Part shown: in pieces, positions 12,221-22,315 of the stretch
How the letters are laid out: the number at the start of each line of letters is the position of its first letter
Numbering within the stretch: position 1 is the stretch's first letter
NCBI GenBank assembly: GCA_027946555.1
Contig: JAPEVC010000057.1
Span: forward strand, 1-64,000
Length of the DNA: 64,000 bases
Direction: 5' to 3'
Origin: Gnomoniopsis sp. IMI 355080
Lineage: Eukaryota > Ascomycota > Sordariomycetes > Diaporthales > Gnomoniaceae
The notes under the pieces: model-generated
Told to the model about the DNA's origin: nothing
Databases searched by the model: none
The model's input: only the letters and a program-made list of their open reading frames with translations
Translations under genes and position numbers: made by a program

Positions 12221-13984
12221 TCATTTCAAATTCGTCCCCTGGCCCATCTCCACATCATCTCCCGGCACGGTGCCCGAAGGAAAGCCACCATCACCAGCAG
12301 CAGCTCGTTCAGCCTCAATCTCCTTCGTAACGATCGCCATCTTTCTGCGAATCCATCTCGTGGCGAACACTAATAAACAACAACAAAGAACACAGATCAG
12401 TAAAAAACCCCTCATGACAACTTTGAAGCCCCTCCAATTGTAATTAGGAAGGCAGGAGAAGGGTGATACGCACATGTAATGACAACCACCACGCCAATGG
12501 CAACAACTTTGCCGGCTTTGGCACCCTTGGAGTGCTCCGAAGTGGGCGTACCGAGCGCGACAAAGACGATAACTTTGGGGAGGGAGGCGATGACGGTGGC
12601 CATGTAGATCCAGAATTTCATGCCCGTGGTGGAAAAGATGGGGTTTGCGAGATCTATATAGAAGTTAGAGAAGCGAGCAAAAACGGGTGAATATCTCCCA
12701 GTCAACAACAACTCATCCATCCATCCGTCCTAATTTACTGGATCATATTTGGATGGGGCGAGGGGGCACACCAAGACAGAGAGGGGGGGAAGGGAGGGGA
12801 GGTGGGCAGAGAGAGAAAGGACGTACGCGGTGGCACAACGCTATAACGAATAACAAGGACGCCCCAGAAGCCACTCTCGTTGGCGAGGCGGCCCACGGCA
12901 GCCCATCTGACTTTCTCGCGCATGCGTTTCTCGGCGTAGCTGGTCAAGAAGAATTTGAATACGATGCTGTTGATTTTGATCCTAGGTGTTAGTATGTTTT
13001 CTTTTTCTCTCCCTTCTTTGCTCTTCGGGAACGTGAGCACGGCGTGTTGGAAGGGATGGTGGTGGGGAAGCAGAACTCACAAGCAAAGAGCTTCGCCTAT
13101 GATGGCTCCTGCGCAGGCGATTCCAATGGCGATGCCTAGAGGGTATGCCAACTACATTTTGGCAATCATCATCAGCCCATGTGCTTTATCCATCGTTCTA
13201 GAGGGTGCGGCGGTTGGAGGTGTGTGATTTGAGGGGGGGGAGGTTGTGTGAAGGAGGTGGAACTCAGCGCGGCAGCTTCCAACCCGCCCCCCCCCGGCCC
13301 CGCTACCCTCTCACCAAGGAAACCAAACTGGGACGTGTGAAGAACGAAGGATCAAAGACTTACCCCCACGACCAGTAACACGATTTCATGGCCAAACAAG
13401 GGCGGGAAGCTCAGGACTATCAAGATAACGACGGGAATGACCCACGACCACGCCTCTCTCGCATCAAGCCAGTCCGTGAGCGGGGTGACCCATCGCTCAA
13501 AGTCAGACTTGTAAACTTCAAAGAGGATGGCGAGGATGAGCAAGACGACGAGTAGTGGTAGCACCCTTAAGTCAGGTTATTAGCAAACCAGCTTTCGCGA
13601 AAGGAAAGAAAGAAAAAAAATTGGTAAAGTAGGATTGAGGGAATTGAATGAAATAATGAACACGAACCAGTACAGACGCTGCTTGGTCTTCTTGCTGATT
13701 TTCCGCTTGGTGGACGGGTCGTCGGCGGGAGGAAGAGAGGATTCGTCTGTTCGGGCGTGGTAGTTGTTGGATTCGTAGTAGCCCTGGGACTGTCCGTCAT
13801 AGTAGCCATCATCACCACCACCACCACCGCTGTTGTATGCGCTGCCGTTGTGGGCCGAAGGCGATAATGGCGCGGTTTCGGCGGTGTTTTCGTGATGGTG
13901 TGTCTGGGCTTCTGGTGGGTACGACGAGGGAGGAGGATACGTCGCTGGGGCAGCGGCTGGATAGGGATGTGGTGAATCATCCAT
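12221..13984 (-). CDS. TVP38: Golgi membrane protein TVP38 (VTT/SNARE-associated domain)
   Basis: Polytopic membrane protein of the TVP38/TMEM64/DedA (VTT domain) family, known in yeast from late-Golgi vesicles; the family is linked to lipid scrambling. Six exons on the minus strand: 13984-13668, 13565-13364, 13151-13081, 12981-12827, 12653-12474, 12369-12221; all phases agree and give 357 residues. Donors read GTTCGT, GTAAGT, GTGAGT, GTACGT, GTGCGT. The first about 105 residues are a Pro/Tyr/Gly/His-rich cytosolic tail. Hydrophobic segments follow: VLPLLVVLLILAILF, WSWVIPVVILIVL, LAYPLGIAIGIACAGAIIG, a conserved stretch GFWGVLVIRYSVVPPH, and a last pair near WIYMATVIASLPKVIVFVAL. The basic tail after residue about 310 is cytosolic. 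The first intron's GTTCGT donor is slightly unusual but keeps the frame. Confidence 0.88.
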
Positions 13985-15068
13985 GTCGTGTGTGTGTCTA
14001 GATATAAATACACGTGTCTGTGTGTGTGTTTGTTCTCATATGAGGTGAACTGAGATACTTCATCACCGTCTCATAGTAAGTAGCTAGAGCGTGTCGTGTG
14101 AGAATGTGGGAATATATATCCAAGCTACATCATCATCGCAAAAGAGGCAGTGCACGTCCAAACCAGCCCTGCTCAGCCGCCCTGCCGCCCTTCTTTGTGC
14201 CACCCAAGGCCTGCAACGTGCATGCGACCGGATGCACTGGATCAACTAGCCTGGTTGGAGTATGGAGCCGCACTTGTTAACACACGGCTCCTCACTTATC
14301 ACACCTCGAACCTTTTAGGATTCTGTCTGTGGACCACTTTACCCACCTTGGTAGGATTCGCTTGATAGCCACCGTTTTCGTTCTCGTTTATATTATCCTG
14401 GCCCAACAACAACAACACATGGTGAAAAGTAGGACATGCATGCCCTGTCGATGTCAACATGTCGGATCCACCCTCCGACAGTTCTCGGGCCGCTCCTTGT
14501 GACTGCTTGGCCTGCTTGGCTACAGAGTACAGAATGCTTGGTACACGCTAAAAGTCGCTAGGTAAATTACCTGTTTACACGAAGATGCAACTACATTGTA
14601 CTGCAGAGACGTCCACCGGAGAAGCCATGGAAACAACTGTGACACGTCAGCCTTTCATACTTGCAAAGAAACCGCGTGGTGTCTTCAACTCAAGAACACA
14701 CAGTTACATGCCAGGTACTGTAGAGTTATTGGCGAATGAGATTTCCTCCATCCGCCACGCACCTTCGGCCATAAGCCACCCACTCGTTCCCGTGACGCTG
14801 ATCTGGCTGATATTGGCAACACCAGATGTGCTTTCAGGTTGACGAGTTGAATGACATCACATACATTATAATAATGACAATCCCCAGGAATGCAACATAC
14901 CTCAATATATAGGAACCTATCGTGCATCCATCTCTCGGATTCCTGTCCTGGACCTATGTAAGATGTCTGATCAGCGTGTCGACAATTCGAGACTGTAAAT
15001 CCTTACAGCCCGAGACTGTCGAGACAGACGAGGCCATCTCGCAGAGATCACTCTGCAGCCTCACAATC
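13985..15068. promoter_or_regulatory. Divergent intergenic region between TVP38 and the PLD-like gene
   Basis: About 1.1 kb separate two divergent starts (TVP38 at 13984, PLD-like protein at 15069), so both promoters must lie here. TG repeats sit just upstream of TVP38 (about 13985-14035). The frame of the PLD-like gene stays open back to an ATG at 14922, but that start has a poor context. Confidence 0.45.
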
Positions 15069-17009
15069 ATGGCCAGAACCAAGGCGACGGTAAAGAAGGA
15101 CTCTTCAAAGACTACACGAGCAGCACAACAAGCCCACAAGTCTTCAACCCCGTCCAAGAAGAAGGGCGCTGCGCTGCCTCACAGGAAACCAGGACGTCCG
15201 CGCAAAGTCAAACCGCACCGACTCACCGCGGCTACCAACACATCACCCCCTGATTTCCTCGTTCACGGTACGAATGAGGAGGCACTCTTCACACTCGCTG
15301 CCTACAGGGGCGAGGGTATGTGCCTTTTGGCCATGAACTGGAAGGATAATGCACAGCCGCCAAACAACTTTGTTGGCTTCGGCATCGACTACAAGGAGCC
15401 AAACGGGACGCAGTTCTTCGCTTTGAACAACAGACTCTCGTTCCCGGCGTCGGTGGCCCACACAGGACCAAACGCCCAGTCTAGTCACCTATCGCCCATC
15501 CAAAAGTTCAGATGGGTCCATTTTCCCTTGCACGCCGACCTCCCCGGGTTCTTCACCTACCGCGTCATGCCTGTCTTTATGGACATCACCGACGGCAACA
15601 AGCTCAGCTATGGCGACGTCCAGCAGGTCCAGATTGAGCTCCAGGCAGAGACCTACCCCGGCGAGCTAAACGTCGCATTCACGCGCGGGTTCATCTCCTC
15701 ACAGGCCTTTATCGACAACTTTGGCAGTGGCGAGGGCAGCGTGAGCGCCATTCTCCCCGCCACCGCCAATGCCGGCCTCACCTTCCAGCCAGCAAAGAAA
15801 GAGGCGGCCAAGGAAGAAGCGGCGCTGGCCTGGATGGGCTTCGAAGCCCGCACCGTCATCCTCGGTGCCTTGGACGCCGCCATTGCCGATGCGACCGCGC
15901 AGGTGCGCGTCTGCGCATACGACTTCAACGACCCGGAGATTGTTTCTCGCATTCAGCAGCTCAAGTCGAGGGTGAAGATTATTATTGACGATTCAGGGAC
16001 ACATAAATCGGCTACGTCGGCCGAGTCCCAAGTAGCGGGCATGATCGAGGCGGCGGCCGGGGCTGAGAATGTTCAGCGACAGCACATGGGAGATCTGCAG
16101 CATAACAAATCCATTGTGGTTGATGGAGAAAAGACAAAAATTGCCATCGGTGGCTCTACGAACTTCTCCTGGCGCGGCCTGTATGTGCAGAATAACAATA
16201 CCGTCTCACTCCAGGGCGAGCAAGCAGTCAAGATTTTCAGCGATGCATTCGACAACTTCTGGGCAAATCCAAACAATCCCACTAGCTTCGAAAAGACCAT
16301 CTCGTCTACCTGGACCGATCTTGGGTTTAAGAATATCAACGCTCAAGTCACCTTCTCACCCCACAATACCAAGAACGCCGCACTCAACGACATCGCCTCC
16401 GACATCAGCACCACAACCTCAAGCCTGTTCTACTCCCTCGCCTTCCTCTACGAGACCCCAGGCGTGATCCGCGACGCCATCGAGCACACAACAGCCAAGG
16501 ATGGCATCCTCGTGTACGGACTATCAGACAAATCCGTAGGCGGGCTAGACATACAACAGCCCGACGGCAACCCACCCATCGCCTTCCCAGCCAGCCTCCT
16601 GCAAGCCGACCTGCCACCACCTTTCAAAGCCGAGGCCACCGGTGGCTTTGGCACGCGGCTGCACCACAAATTCGTCGTTGTCGACTTCAACAAGCCCGGC
16701 GCTGCGCGTGTGTACACGGGCTCGCACAACTTCTCCGTTGCGGCGGACACTAAAAACGCCGAGAATTTGTTTTGCATTCGGGACCAGCGTGTCGCCACCA
16801 GCTACATGATCGAGGCGGTGGCCATGTTTGATCACTATTCATTCCGCGACGCGGCGTCCAAGTCGTCGGCGAAGAAGGACCAGGCAGGGGGAGGACAGTC
16901 GTTGCAGTTGAGCGTGCCGCCTGCCGAAGGGTCGAGTGAGAAGCCGTGGTGGGATAAGTATTGGACTGTTCCCGAGAAGGAGCATGATCGTGTATTGTTT
17001 GGTATTTGA
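15069..17009 (+). CDS. Phospholipase D-like protein with histone-H3-like N-terminus and AT-hook
   Basis: Single-exon protein of 646 residues from the ATG at 15069, preferred over 14922 because it has A at -3 and G at +4 and because conserved-looking sequence starts there. Two HxKxxxxD phospholipase D signatures are intact: HNKSIVVD (residues 345-352) and HHKFVVVD (532-539), each followed by a GSxNFS motif, so a bilobed catalytic PLD-superfamily core is expected (phosphodiesterase or nuclease; substrate unknown). The N-terminus reads MARTKATVKK, close to histone H3 (ARTKQTARK), then a Lys-rich stretch and an AT-hook-like PGRPRK (residues 41-46). A beta-rich domain of unknown function occupies about residues 60-240. 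The N-terminal features suggest nuclear, DNA- or chromatin-associated action; this is inference. No signal peptide or membrane segment is seen. Confidence 0.85.
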   Translation: MARTKATVKKDSSKTTRAAQQAHKSSTPSKKKGAALPHRKPGRPRKVKPHRLTAATNTSPPDFLVHGTNEEALFTLAAYRGEGMCLLAMNWKDNAQPPNNFVGFGIDYKEPNGTQFFALNNRLSFPASVAHTGPNAQSSHLSPIQKFRWVHFPLHADLPGFFTYRVMPVFMDITDGNKLSYGDVQQVQIELQAETYPGELNVAFTRGFISSQAFIDNFGSGEGSVSAILPATANAGLTFQPAKKEAAKEEAALAWMGFEARTVILGALDAAIADATAQVRVCAYDFNDPEIVSRIQQLKSRVKIIIDDSGTHKSATSAESQVAGMIEAAAGAENVQRQHMGDLQHNKSIVVDGEKTKIAIGGSTNFSWRGLYVQNNNTVSLQGEQAVKIFSDAFDNFWANPNNPTSFEKTISSTWTDLGFKNINAQVTFSPHNTKNAALNDIASDISTTTSSLFYSLAFLYETPGVIRDAIEHTTAKDGILVYGLSDKSVGGLDIQQPDGNPPIAFPASLLQADLPPPFKAEATGGFGTRLHHKFVVVDFNKPGAARVYTGSHNFSVAADTKNAENLFCIRDQRVATSYMIEAVAMFDHYSFRDAASKSSAKKDQAGGGQSLQLSVPPAEGSSEKPWWDKYWTVPEKEHDRVLFGI

Positions 17010-17339
17010 AAATGGGAAATCTTCCTTGCAATTGCGCAGCCAGCCAATTACGGTAAATGGTATGAGACACACAGAATCTCCATGTTTGACTGGAAACGAT
17101 GGATGGGGGGCCGGTCGCGCCGGAAAGAGACAATAGCGACATGGTCTTTTGCTTTGCCATCAAGTTTATTTGACTTCATGACATGTCATTCGCGTGCGTA
17201 CACTAATGTCTAATGCATGAATAGATGTTCTGTTCATCACGCTCTGATGCGCTTCAAATTGACACATTTCTAAAGCCGCGTCCTGCGCTTCCTCTTTTTC
17301 TCTCCCATGACCAGCTTACACAAAGAAAAACAAAACGAT
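17010..17339. other. Intergenic, convergent
   Basis: 330 bp between convergent genes. No gene or regulatory site recognised. Confidence 0.5.
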
Positions 17340-17638
17340 CTAGCCGCAGCAAGCATCAACGCACAAGTCCCCGCAAATGTCGCCGCAGCATGATCCTACG
17401 CAGATCCCACAGAAGCCACCACCTCGGAGACCAACAGAAGGCTCAGTCGTCATTGACTGTGAGAAAATTTGGTAAGTCCCAAGTCTCCACACAAGATTGT
17501 ATTGGGTTGTGTTGTGTTCAAGGCAAAAGGCATACATACCTCTTGCACCTGGTACGGGGTCTGAGCATCATCCTTTGCAACCTCGATGGGCGCCATCTGT
17601 TGCTGGGTGGGCTGCTGGGTCTCGACGGTGGAAGGCAT
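17340..17638 (-). CDS. Small cysteine-rich protein, 71 residues, two exons
   Basis: Exons 17638-17540 and 17456-17340 on the minus strand; donor GTATGT, acceptor TTCTCACAG, phase 0. The 71-residue product has a Gln/Pro-rich N-terminal half without signal peptide (MPSTVETQQPTQQQMAP...) and a Gly/Cys-rich C-terminus with eight Cys in the last 25 residues, including two CC pairs (segments FCGICVGSCCGD and ICGDLCVDACCG). It recalls small Cys-rich cytosolic or membrane-associated proteins (CYSTM-like by layout, or metal-binding), but I do not recognise the family with certainty. The C-terminal Cys pairs could be palmitoylated or bind metal; this is inference. The matching frame across a canonical intron is the main support for a real gene. 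Confidence 0.65.
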
Positions 17639-19326
17639 ATTGATAAGATATATATATATGGCCTGAAAGAATTAAATGGAAGAAATCTGCTGATTCGAGT
17701 TGTTTTCTAGAGAGGACGATCTCGTGAGCGGGCGATAAAGAAGAGCATAGGAACTAATTAATGTAGATGATGTAGACACAAGATGCGGCCTGAAGACCAA
17801 GACCTCGAGGAAAATTTTGGCAAACGATCCAAGGACAGAATCTTATACTCTGCTCTCCCCAAGCACCAGAATCCTTATGGTCTACATTTTCAAAGACCAG
17901 AACCCTCAGCCAAGCTTTCACCAAGCTTTCAGTCAAGCCTTTTTGAGGTGCGGGAAGGATTCTGATGTATCTATTCAGGGTCGTAAGCTGATGAGCCTCA
18001 ACCAACAGCGTAAGCGACCCAGGCCATCATGTCTCAGCTTACCCATATAGGATCCTGCGAGAATTTTTATTTTATTTTATTTATTTATTAAATCCAGTTC
18101 ATATGTAGCCTGATGTGCGATCTCATTTGTGCCTCGGGCCTCTTCAGCAAGAGTTCCGGCTTTACGGCACGCTCCCTTCTCGTAAGGCGGGACACGCCCC
18201 CACAAGGCGCTTCCTTCGCCCATCCTGAACGTGAGACCCTGCGGCCGCTATGGTACTTTTTGTTGTCTTCCTGTCTCTTCAATACGTTTCTAATTTTTTT
18301 CCTACCCCTGGGAGCTGTCGATGTGTGAAACGCGTTGCGCTGTGTCCTTGCTATTTCTAGACTGACGCTGAACTAAGGAATCTGCTTCCTCCTCCCTGTC
18401 GGTTCGAGAGGCAAATGTTTTGGTCGGATTCAATTGCCCCAGCCAATCCTTATACTCTACGTGGCTGACAGCACTGCCAACGAACATTGTGTAGTGTCCT
18501 AGTTCATTCCGGTTGGAAGTTTCTCCTGCAGGACTTGCCATCTTCAAAGACAGACCTCATGCACCCGAGTCTAGAGTCGTACGATGTACATCAACACTAA
18601 GCATTATAGAATTGATGTATCTCGAAAATATACACATGCCCGAGTTCGGTATCGAACTATTTATCAAACTTATCAAGTAACCGCCTGCTGGCCAAACGCG
18701 CAAGGATACCTCAGGATTTGGCGTTGTCCAAGACGCCTCATTATGAATTATGGATGTTGATAATAATATACCATTGCCGTTCCTGGCATGCGAAACTCCT
18801 GACTCCGTCCAGAGACATCACGTACGTGTATGACCTCAAATAGCCTCCCGACTCCCTTTTCCCTATGCTGCGACAACATCTTACCAAGGTAGATCCCAAA
18901 TCTCGGACAGCGGCCCCGGGGGCAACAACGGTCTGTGTCGAAGTTGGATAGGCGGAGCAGGAGTTGGTGCATGCTGAATTTGCTGTCAAATGAACCTAGA
19001 ATTCGGGTGCTGTCGATGCCTCAGAACCCTCAGTACTCGACGCACTTGGTTTTGGTTCCTCCCAGCTCATTACAAGCTGAAATCCATCTTCGTCGGGGAG
19101 GGTGGGATCTCTGGCATAGGACTTGCCAATGGTGAAGTCGAGGAAAGCATTCTATCAATATACCTCCGCTAGTCAGCATATCTGATAAGTCGATGGATCT
19201 TTCAAGAAGGCTGTGCGTTAAAACAGGAGCTTCGGGGGGGGGGGCAAAGAGCAACGGGCGAATATTGGTTTACAAACCCCCTCCCCAAGGCATGGTTTAC
19301 ATCGTCAACAGCAAAGTCATAGCAGC
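17639..19326. other. Intergenic region without recognised genes
   Basis: 1.7 kb with AT-rich simple sequence at about 18066-18092 (TTTTA/TTTA units) and several short open frames (for example 18302-18547 on the minus strand) that show neither family resemblance nor splice support. Seen as the promoter side of the small Cys-rich gene and the 3' flank of the next gene. Confidence 0.5.
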
Positions 19327-20313
19327 TTAAATCGTAAGCATCAGTATCAGTCCGCAAGGCGTGTGGTCACATACCGCCAGTGGAGGAGAGCCCTCGGAAA
19401 GCACTGCGGCGTCGTCTCCTGCCATTCCCCCTCCCAGGTTGGCAGGCCCAGCTGGGGGGAAGATATTCGACCAAATGCCAAAGTACGGTCTTCTCTTTTC
19501 AATCGCCCTCTTCAAGAAGCGGATCTTGCCCATGGCCGGGTCGTCCACAACGTCAATGCCGTGACGGAGCTTCAGCCACTCCTGCGGGGTGGCCAGCTCA
19601 GGGTAGACGTTGAAGTCGTTGTGAACGCCGTGCTTCATGATCGCGTCTTGGCTTCGAAGGTTCCATTTCGGTTGGTAGACGAAGCCATCGCGGTACACGT
19701 TGAATTCCAAGGTCTCGAGCTTTGGGAACTCAGCTAGGAGGGTGGTGGCTCCGTGGGCCGGAAGGGCGACGTTTCGTAGGTGGAGGACGTGGGCCTTGGC
19801 GAGGCTGGGCAGAGCGTTGACGAGAACGGCGAGACTTACGGGGAGTGATTCGATAGGTCTACCTTCAACAACAGCAGTGGCAGTCGCGGTTTCGCTGGAC
19901 GAGGGGCCTGGAATGGTCCTTGAAGCTGAGATGGTGGTTACATATGGCCAGAACTCCTCAGAGGCTTCTTTGCAGATCGTTTTGCTCGTATAGAGAATCT
20001 CATGCCCGTGACAGATTATCTGGATCACAGCCTTTTCGGGATCGCTTCCTGTCTCATATTCGGTTTTGACGTGGGCAGTTGGGTTCGAGTTGGAAAAGAA
20101 CTCCCTGTAAATCATAAGTCGAACCTCGGGAGGAAAAGTCTCGAGGATTCCAAGATCGGGGCTTTCTTTTTCAACAGCGGTCGTCTGCACAGGCAAGACT
20201 TGGCCATCGAGATGGGGGTTGGGTGCGGCCATCTTGGGAACGGTGATGTCCGTGACGCGAGTAGACCGCCGAGCACGTAGTCGACAGAATCGAGATAAAG
20301 AAAGACAGCCCAT
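19327..20313 (-). CDS. 2EXR/F-box-like conserved fungal protein
   Basis: Single-exon frame of 328 residues, or 301 if translation starts at the second Met (20232, MAAPNPHLDG), which looks the more natural start. Near the N-terminus it has FPPEVRLMIYREFF, the signature of the fungal 2EXR / F-box-like family (LPxEIRxxIW/Y). The rest has leucine-rich segments (LPSLAKAHVLHLRNVALP, FPKLETLEFNVYRDG) like those that follow this motif in many Pezizomycotina paralogues. These proteins are large in number and mostly uncharacterised; a role as a ubiquitin-ligase adaptor is only inference. The last about 12 residues look unconserved and the true end might involve an unseen intron. Confidence 0.65.
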   Translation of the reverse strand: MGCLSLSRFCRLRARRSTRVTDITVPKMAAPNPHLDGQVLPVQTTAVEKESPDLGILETFPPEVRLMIYREFFSNSNPTAHVKTEYETGSDPEKAVIQIICHGHEILYTSKTICKEASEEFWPYVTTISASRTIPGPSSSETATATAVVEGRPIESLPVSLAVLVNALPSLAKAHVLHLRNVALPAHGATTLLAEFPKLETLEFNVYRDGFVYQPKWNLRSQDAIMKHGVHNDFNVYPELATPQEWLKLRHGIDVVDDPAMGKIRFLKRAIEKRRPYFGIWSNIFPPAGPANLGGGMAGDDAAVLSEGSPPLAVCDHTPCGLILMLTI

Positions 20314-20982
20314 TTCAAAGAAGGATGTGGGATGGGTACATTTCTGCGGTTTTCTAAACGATCGGGGCTATCAGCACAATTATTCAGTTTGTGTTCTGTC
20401 ACATGCAAGGCGAAGCTACACCACTCGTAGCTGGAGGACCGATGACAGCTGTCAGCCTGTAGCTTCATCTGTGAGGCTTGCAAGGCGCACGGAGACTAGG
20501 AACTGACTAACAACCTCTGCTTTTCCTCAAGAGGTTAATGGTCCTGAAAGGGATTATTGATCAAGTTAGAGAGTCGATAAAATGGATGTAGTGTGAAGAG
20601 CTGGTTGCGAAAGAGACGGTGGGCTGGAATCTGTGACGAAATGGCTGCCGAGATGGCAATCCCAACTCGGCCAACCTGGCTCAGAGGTCCATCAAATAAA
20701 AATAGCCATGACCGTGTGAAGACTTTAGGCTGTCTCCGGCATCCTGAGATGACTTTAGGGCAAAGTCATAAATTCTCGACATTATTGGTTGCCATTGCTT
20801 GGTCGTCAAATGCTGTTGTATTGTACACTGAGGGAGTGACGGTCTATCAAGGCCACACCGTAAATCGTCAAATTCCCAGCCTGCTCAGCTGGCCATGCCA
20901 TGCCATCCTCTATCCTCCCTCGGCCAATACCTCAAAGCTTGCTTATCGTTGAGGTGCAATTGTCACCACAAGCAGAACAAGC
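20314..20982. other. Intergenic region
   Basis: About 670 bp between the 2EXR-like gene start and the RPT3 stop. No gene seen; it probably holds the promoter of the 2EXR-like gene. Confidence 0.45.
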
Positions 20983-22315
20983 TTACTTGTAGAAGTCAAA
21001 CTTGTTGTCTTCGGTGGAACCCTTCACCTGGCTGGAATATGCGTCCTCCAAATCGCTCTGGATGATGTTGTACCTGTTCTTCCTCACAGCACGCAGACCA
21101 GCCTCCTGCATGATCGCAGCAATGATAGCACCACTCAAGGGGTCGTTGCGCACAATCAACGAGTCAAGGTCCACCTCAGGAGCCATGCTCATCTTCGAAG
21201 CAATGGTCGTGAAAATTAAGCGACGCTCACGACGGTCGCGTAGGTTCGGGAATTCAATCTTGCGGTCCAGACGCCCAGGTCGCAACAGGGCAGGGTCGAG
21301 AGTGTCGGCCCGATTCGTCGCCATTATGACCTTGACGTTAGCGGTCTGGTCGAAACCGTCCATTTGGTTGAGCAGTTCCAGCAGAATACGCTGAACCTCA
21401 CGATCCGCGCCAGTCTGAGCATCGAAACGCTTGGTGGCGATGGCGTCGATCTCGTCGATGAAAATGATAGCTGGCGAGTTCTCCCTTGCCATACGGAACA
21501 CATCTCGCACCATACGAGGACCCTCACCCAGATACTTTTGCACAAACTCGGATCCCACCACTCGAATGAAGTTTGCCGTTGTGCTGTTTGCCACGGCCTT
21601 GACCAACATCGTCTTGCCGGTTCCGGGTGGGCCGTAGAGCAGCACGCCGCGTGGAGGATCGATACCAATCTGCTTGTAGAGGTCGAACTGTGTTAGAGGC
21701 AGCTCTACGGCCTCTCGGATCTCCTGCTTTTGCATGTCCAAACCACCAACATCGGCATAAGTCACATCGGGCTTCTCGTCGGCGCCAAGCATGGCAATGG
21801 ATGAGTCGGCCTCGGGAGGCAGAATGTCGACAAGGGCATTGGAGTGGCGGTGAAGTGCGACAGAAGATGAGGGCTTGAGGAGCTCGCGGTCGAGAGTGGA
21901 CAAGATGCGAACGACGTAGTTGGAGCCGGTAGACGATTGCACTATGCCGGTGCTGTTCGAAGCGGGTTAGACGACTACTATTCTATGTTGGCAAGCAAAA
22001 GGCAATGAAAAGAACGTACTTTTGATCGATGGCCTCCATGAATTGACCGATGACCAGCGGCACGCTCTGGATCCTCTTGATCTCCTCCTGGGCGCGAACC
22101 AGCTCCCGCTTTAGACTCCGCTGCTCATCCTTGATGTACTCCTCTTGCAGTTGGATGTATTCCAACTGACGCTGCAGCTTCTTCAATGATGCGTACTCAT
22201 CGCCGGTATCTGTGCCGATTCCCTCGAAGTTCTCGATGCTGGGTATCGTCGAAGGCGCGGACTTCTTGGTAGCTGGAATGTGGTTGGCTGCGGTTTCTAC
22301 CAGAACGTCACCCAT
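20983..22315 (-). CDS. RPT3: 26S proteasome regulatory subunit RPT3 (6B, AAA ATPase)
   Basis: One of the six AAA ATPases of the 19S proteasome base, which unfolds and feeds substrates into the 20S core. Exons 22315-22020 and 21952-20983 (donor GTACGT, 3' end with CTAAC and CAG) give 421 residues, the usual length. Seen: N-terminal coiled coil (about 45-85), IGQFMEAID then NTGIVQSSTG spanning the splice join as in yeast Rpt3, OB-fold segment, Walker A GPPGTGKT (206-213), Walker B with IFIDEIDAIA (catalytic Glu about 266), second region of homology with NRADTLDPALLRPGRLDRK, and a C-terminal FYK, the HbYX-type tail that docks into the 20S ring. The ATG at 22315 is chosen over 22366 because it begins the conserved N-terminus. 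Near-identical to other fungal orthologues by eye. Confidence 0.97.

Noticed and set aside
14922..15068. Upstream in-frame extension of the PLD-like protein from ATG 14922
   Set aside because: Weak start context and no conserved-looking residues; the ATG at 15069 fits better.
18302..18547. 81-codon minus-strand frame (MKMASPAGETSNRN...)
   Set aside because: Looks somewhat protein-like but no splice support, no known relative and no neighbour context.
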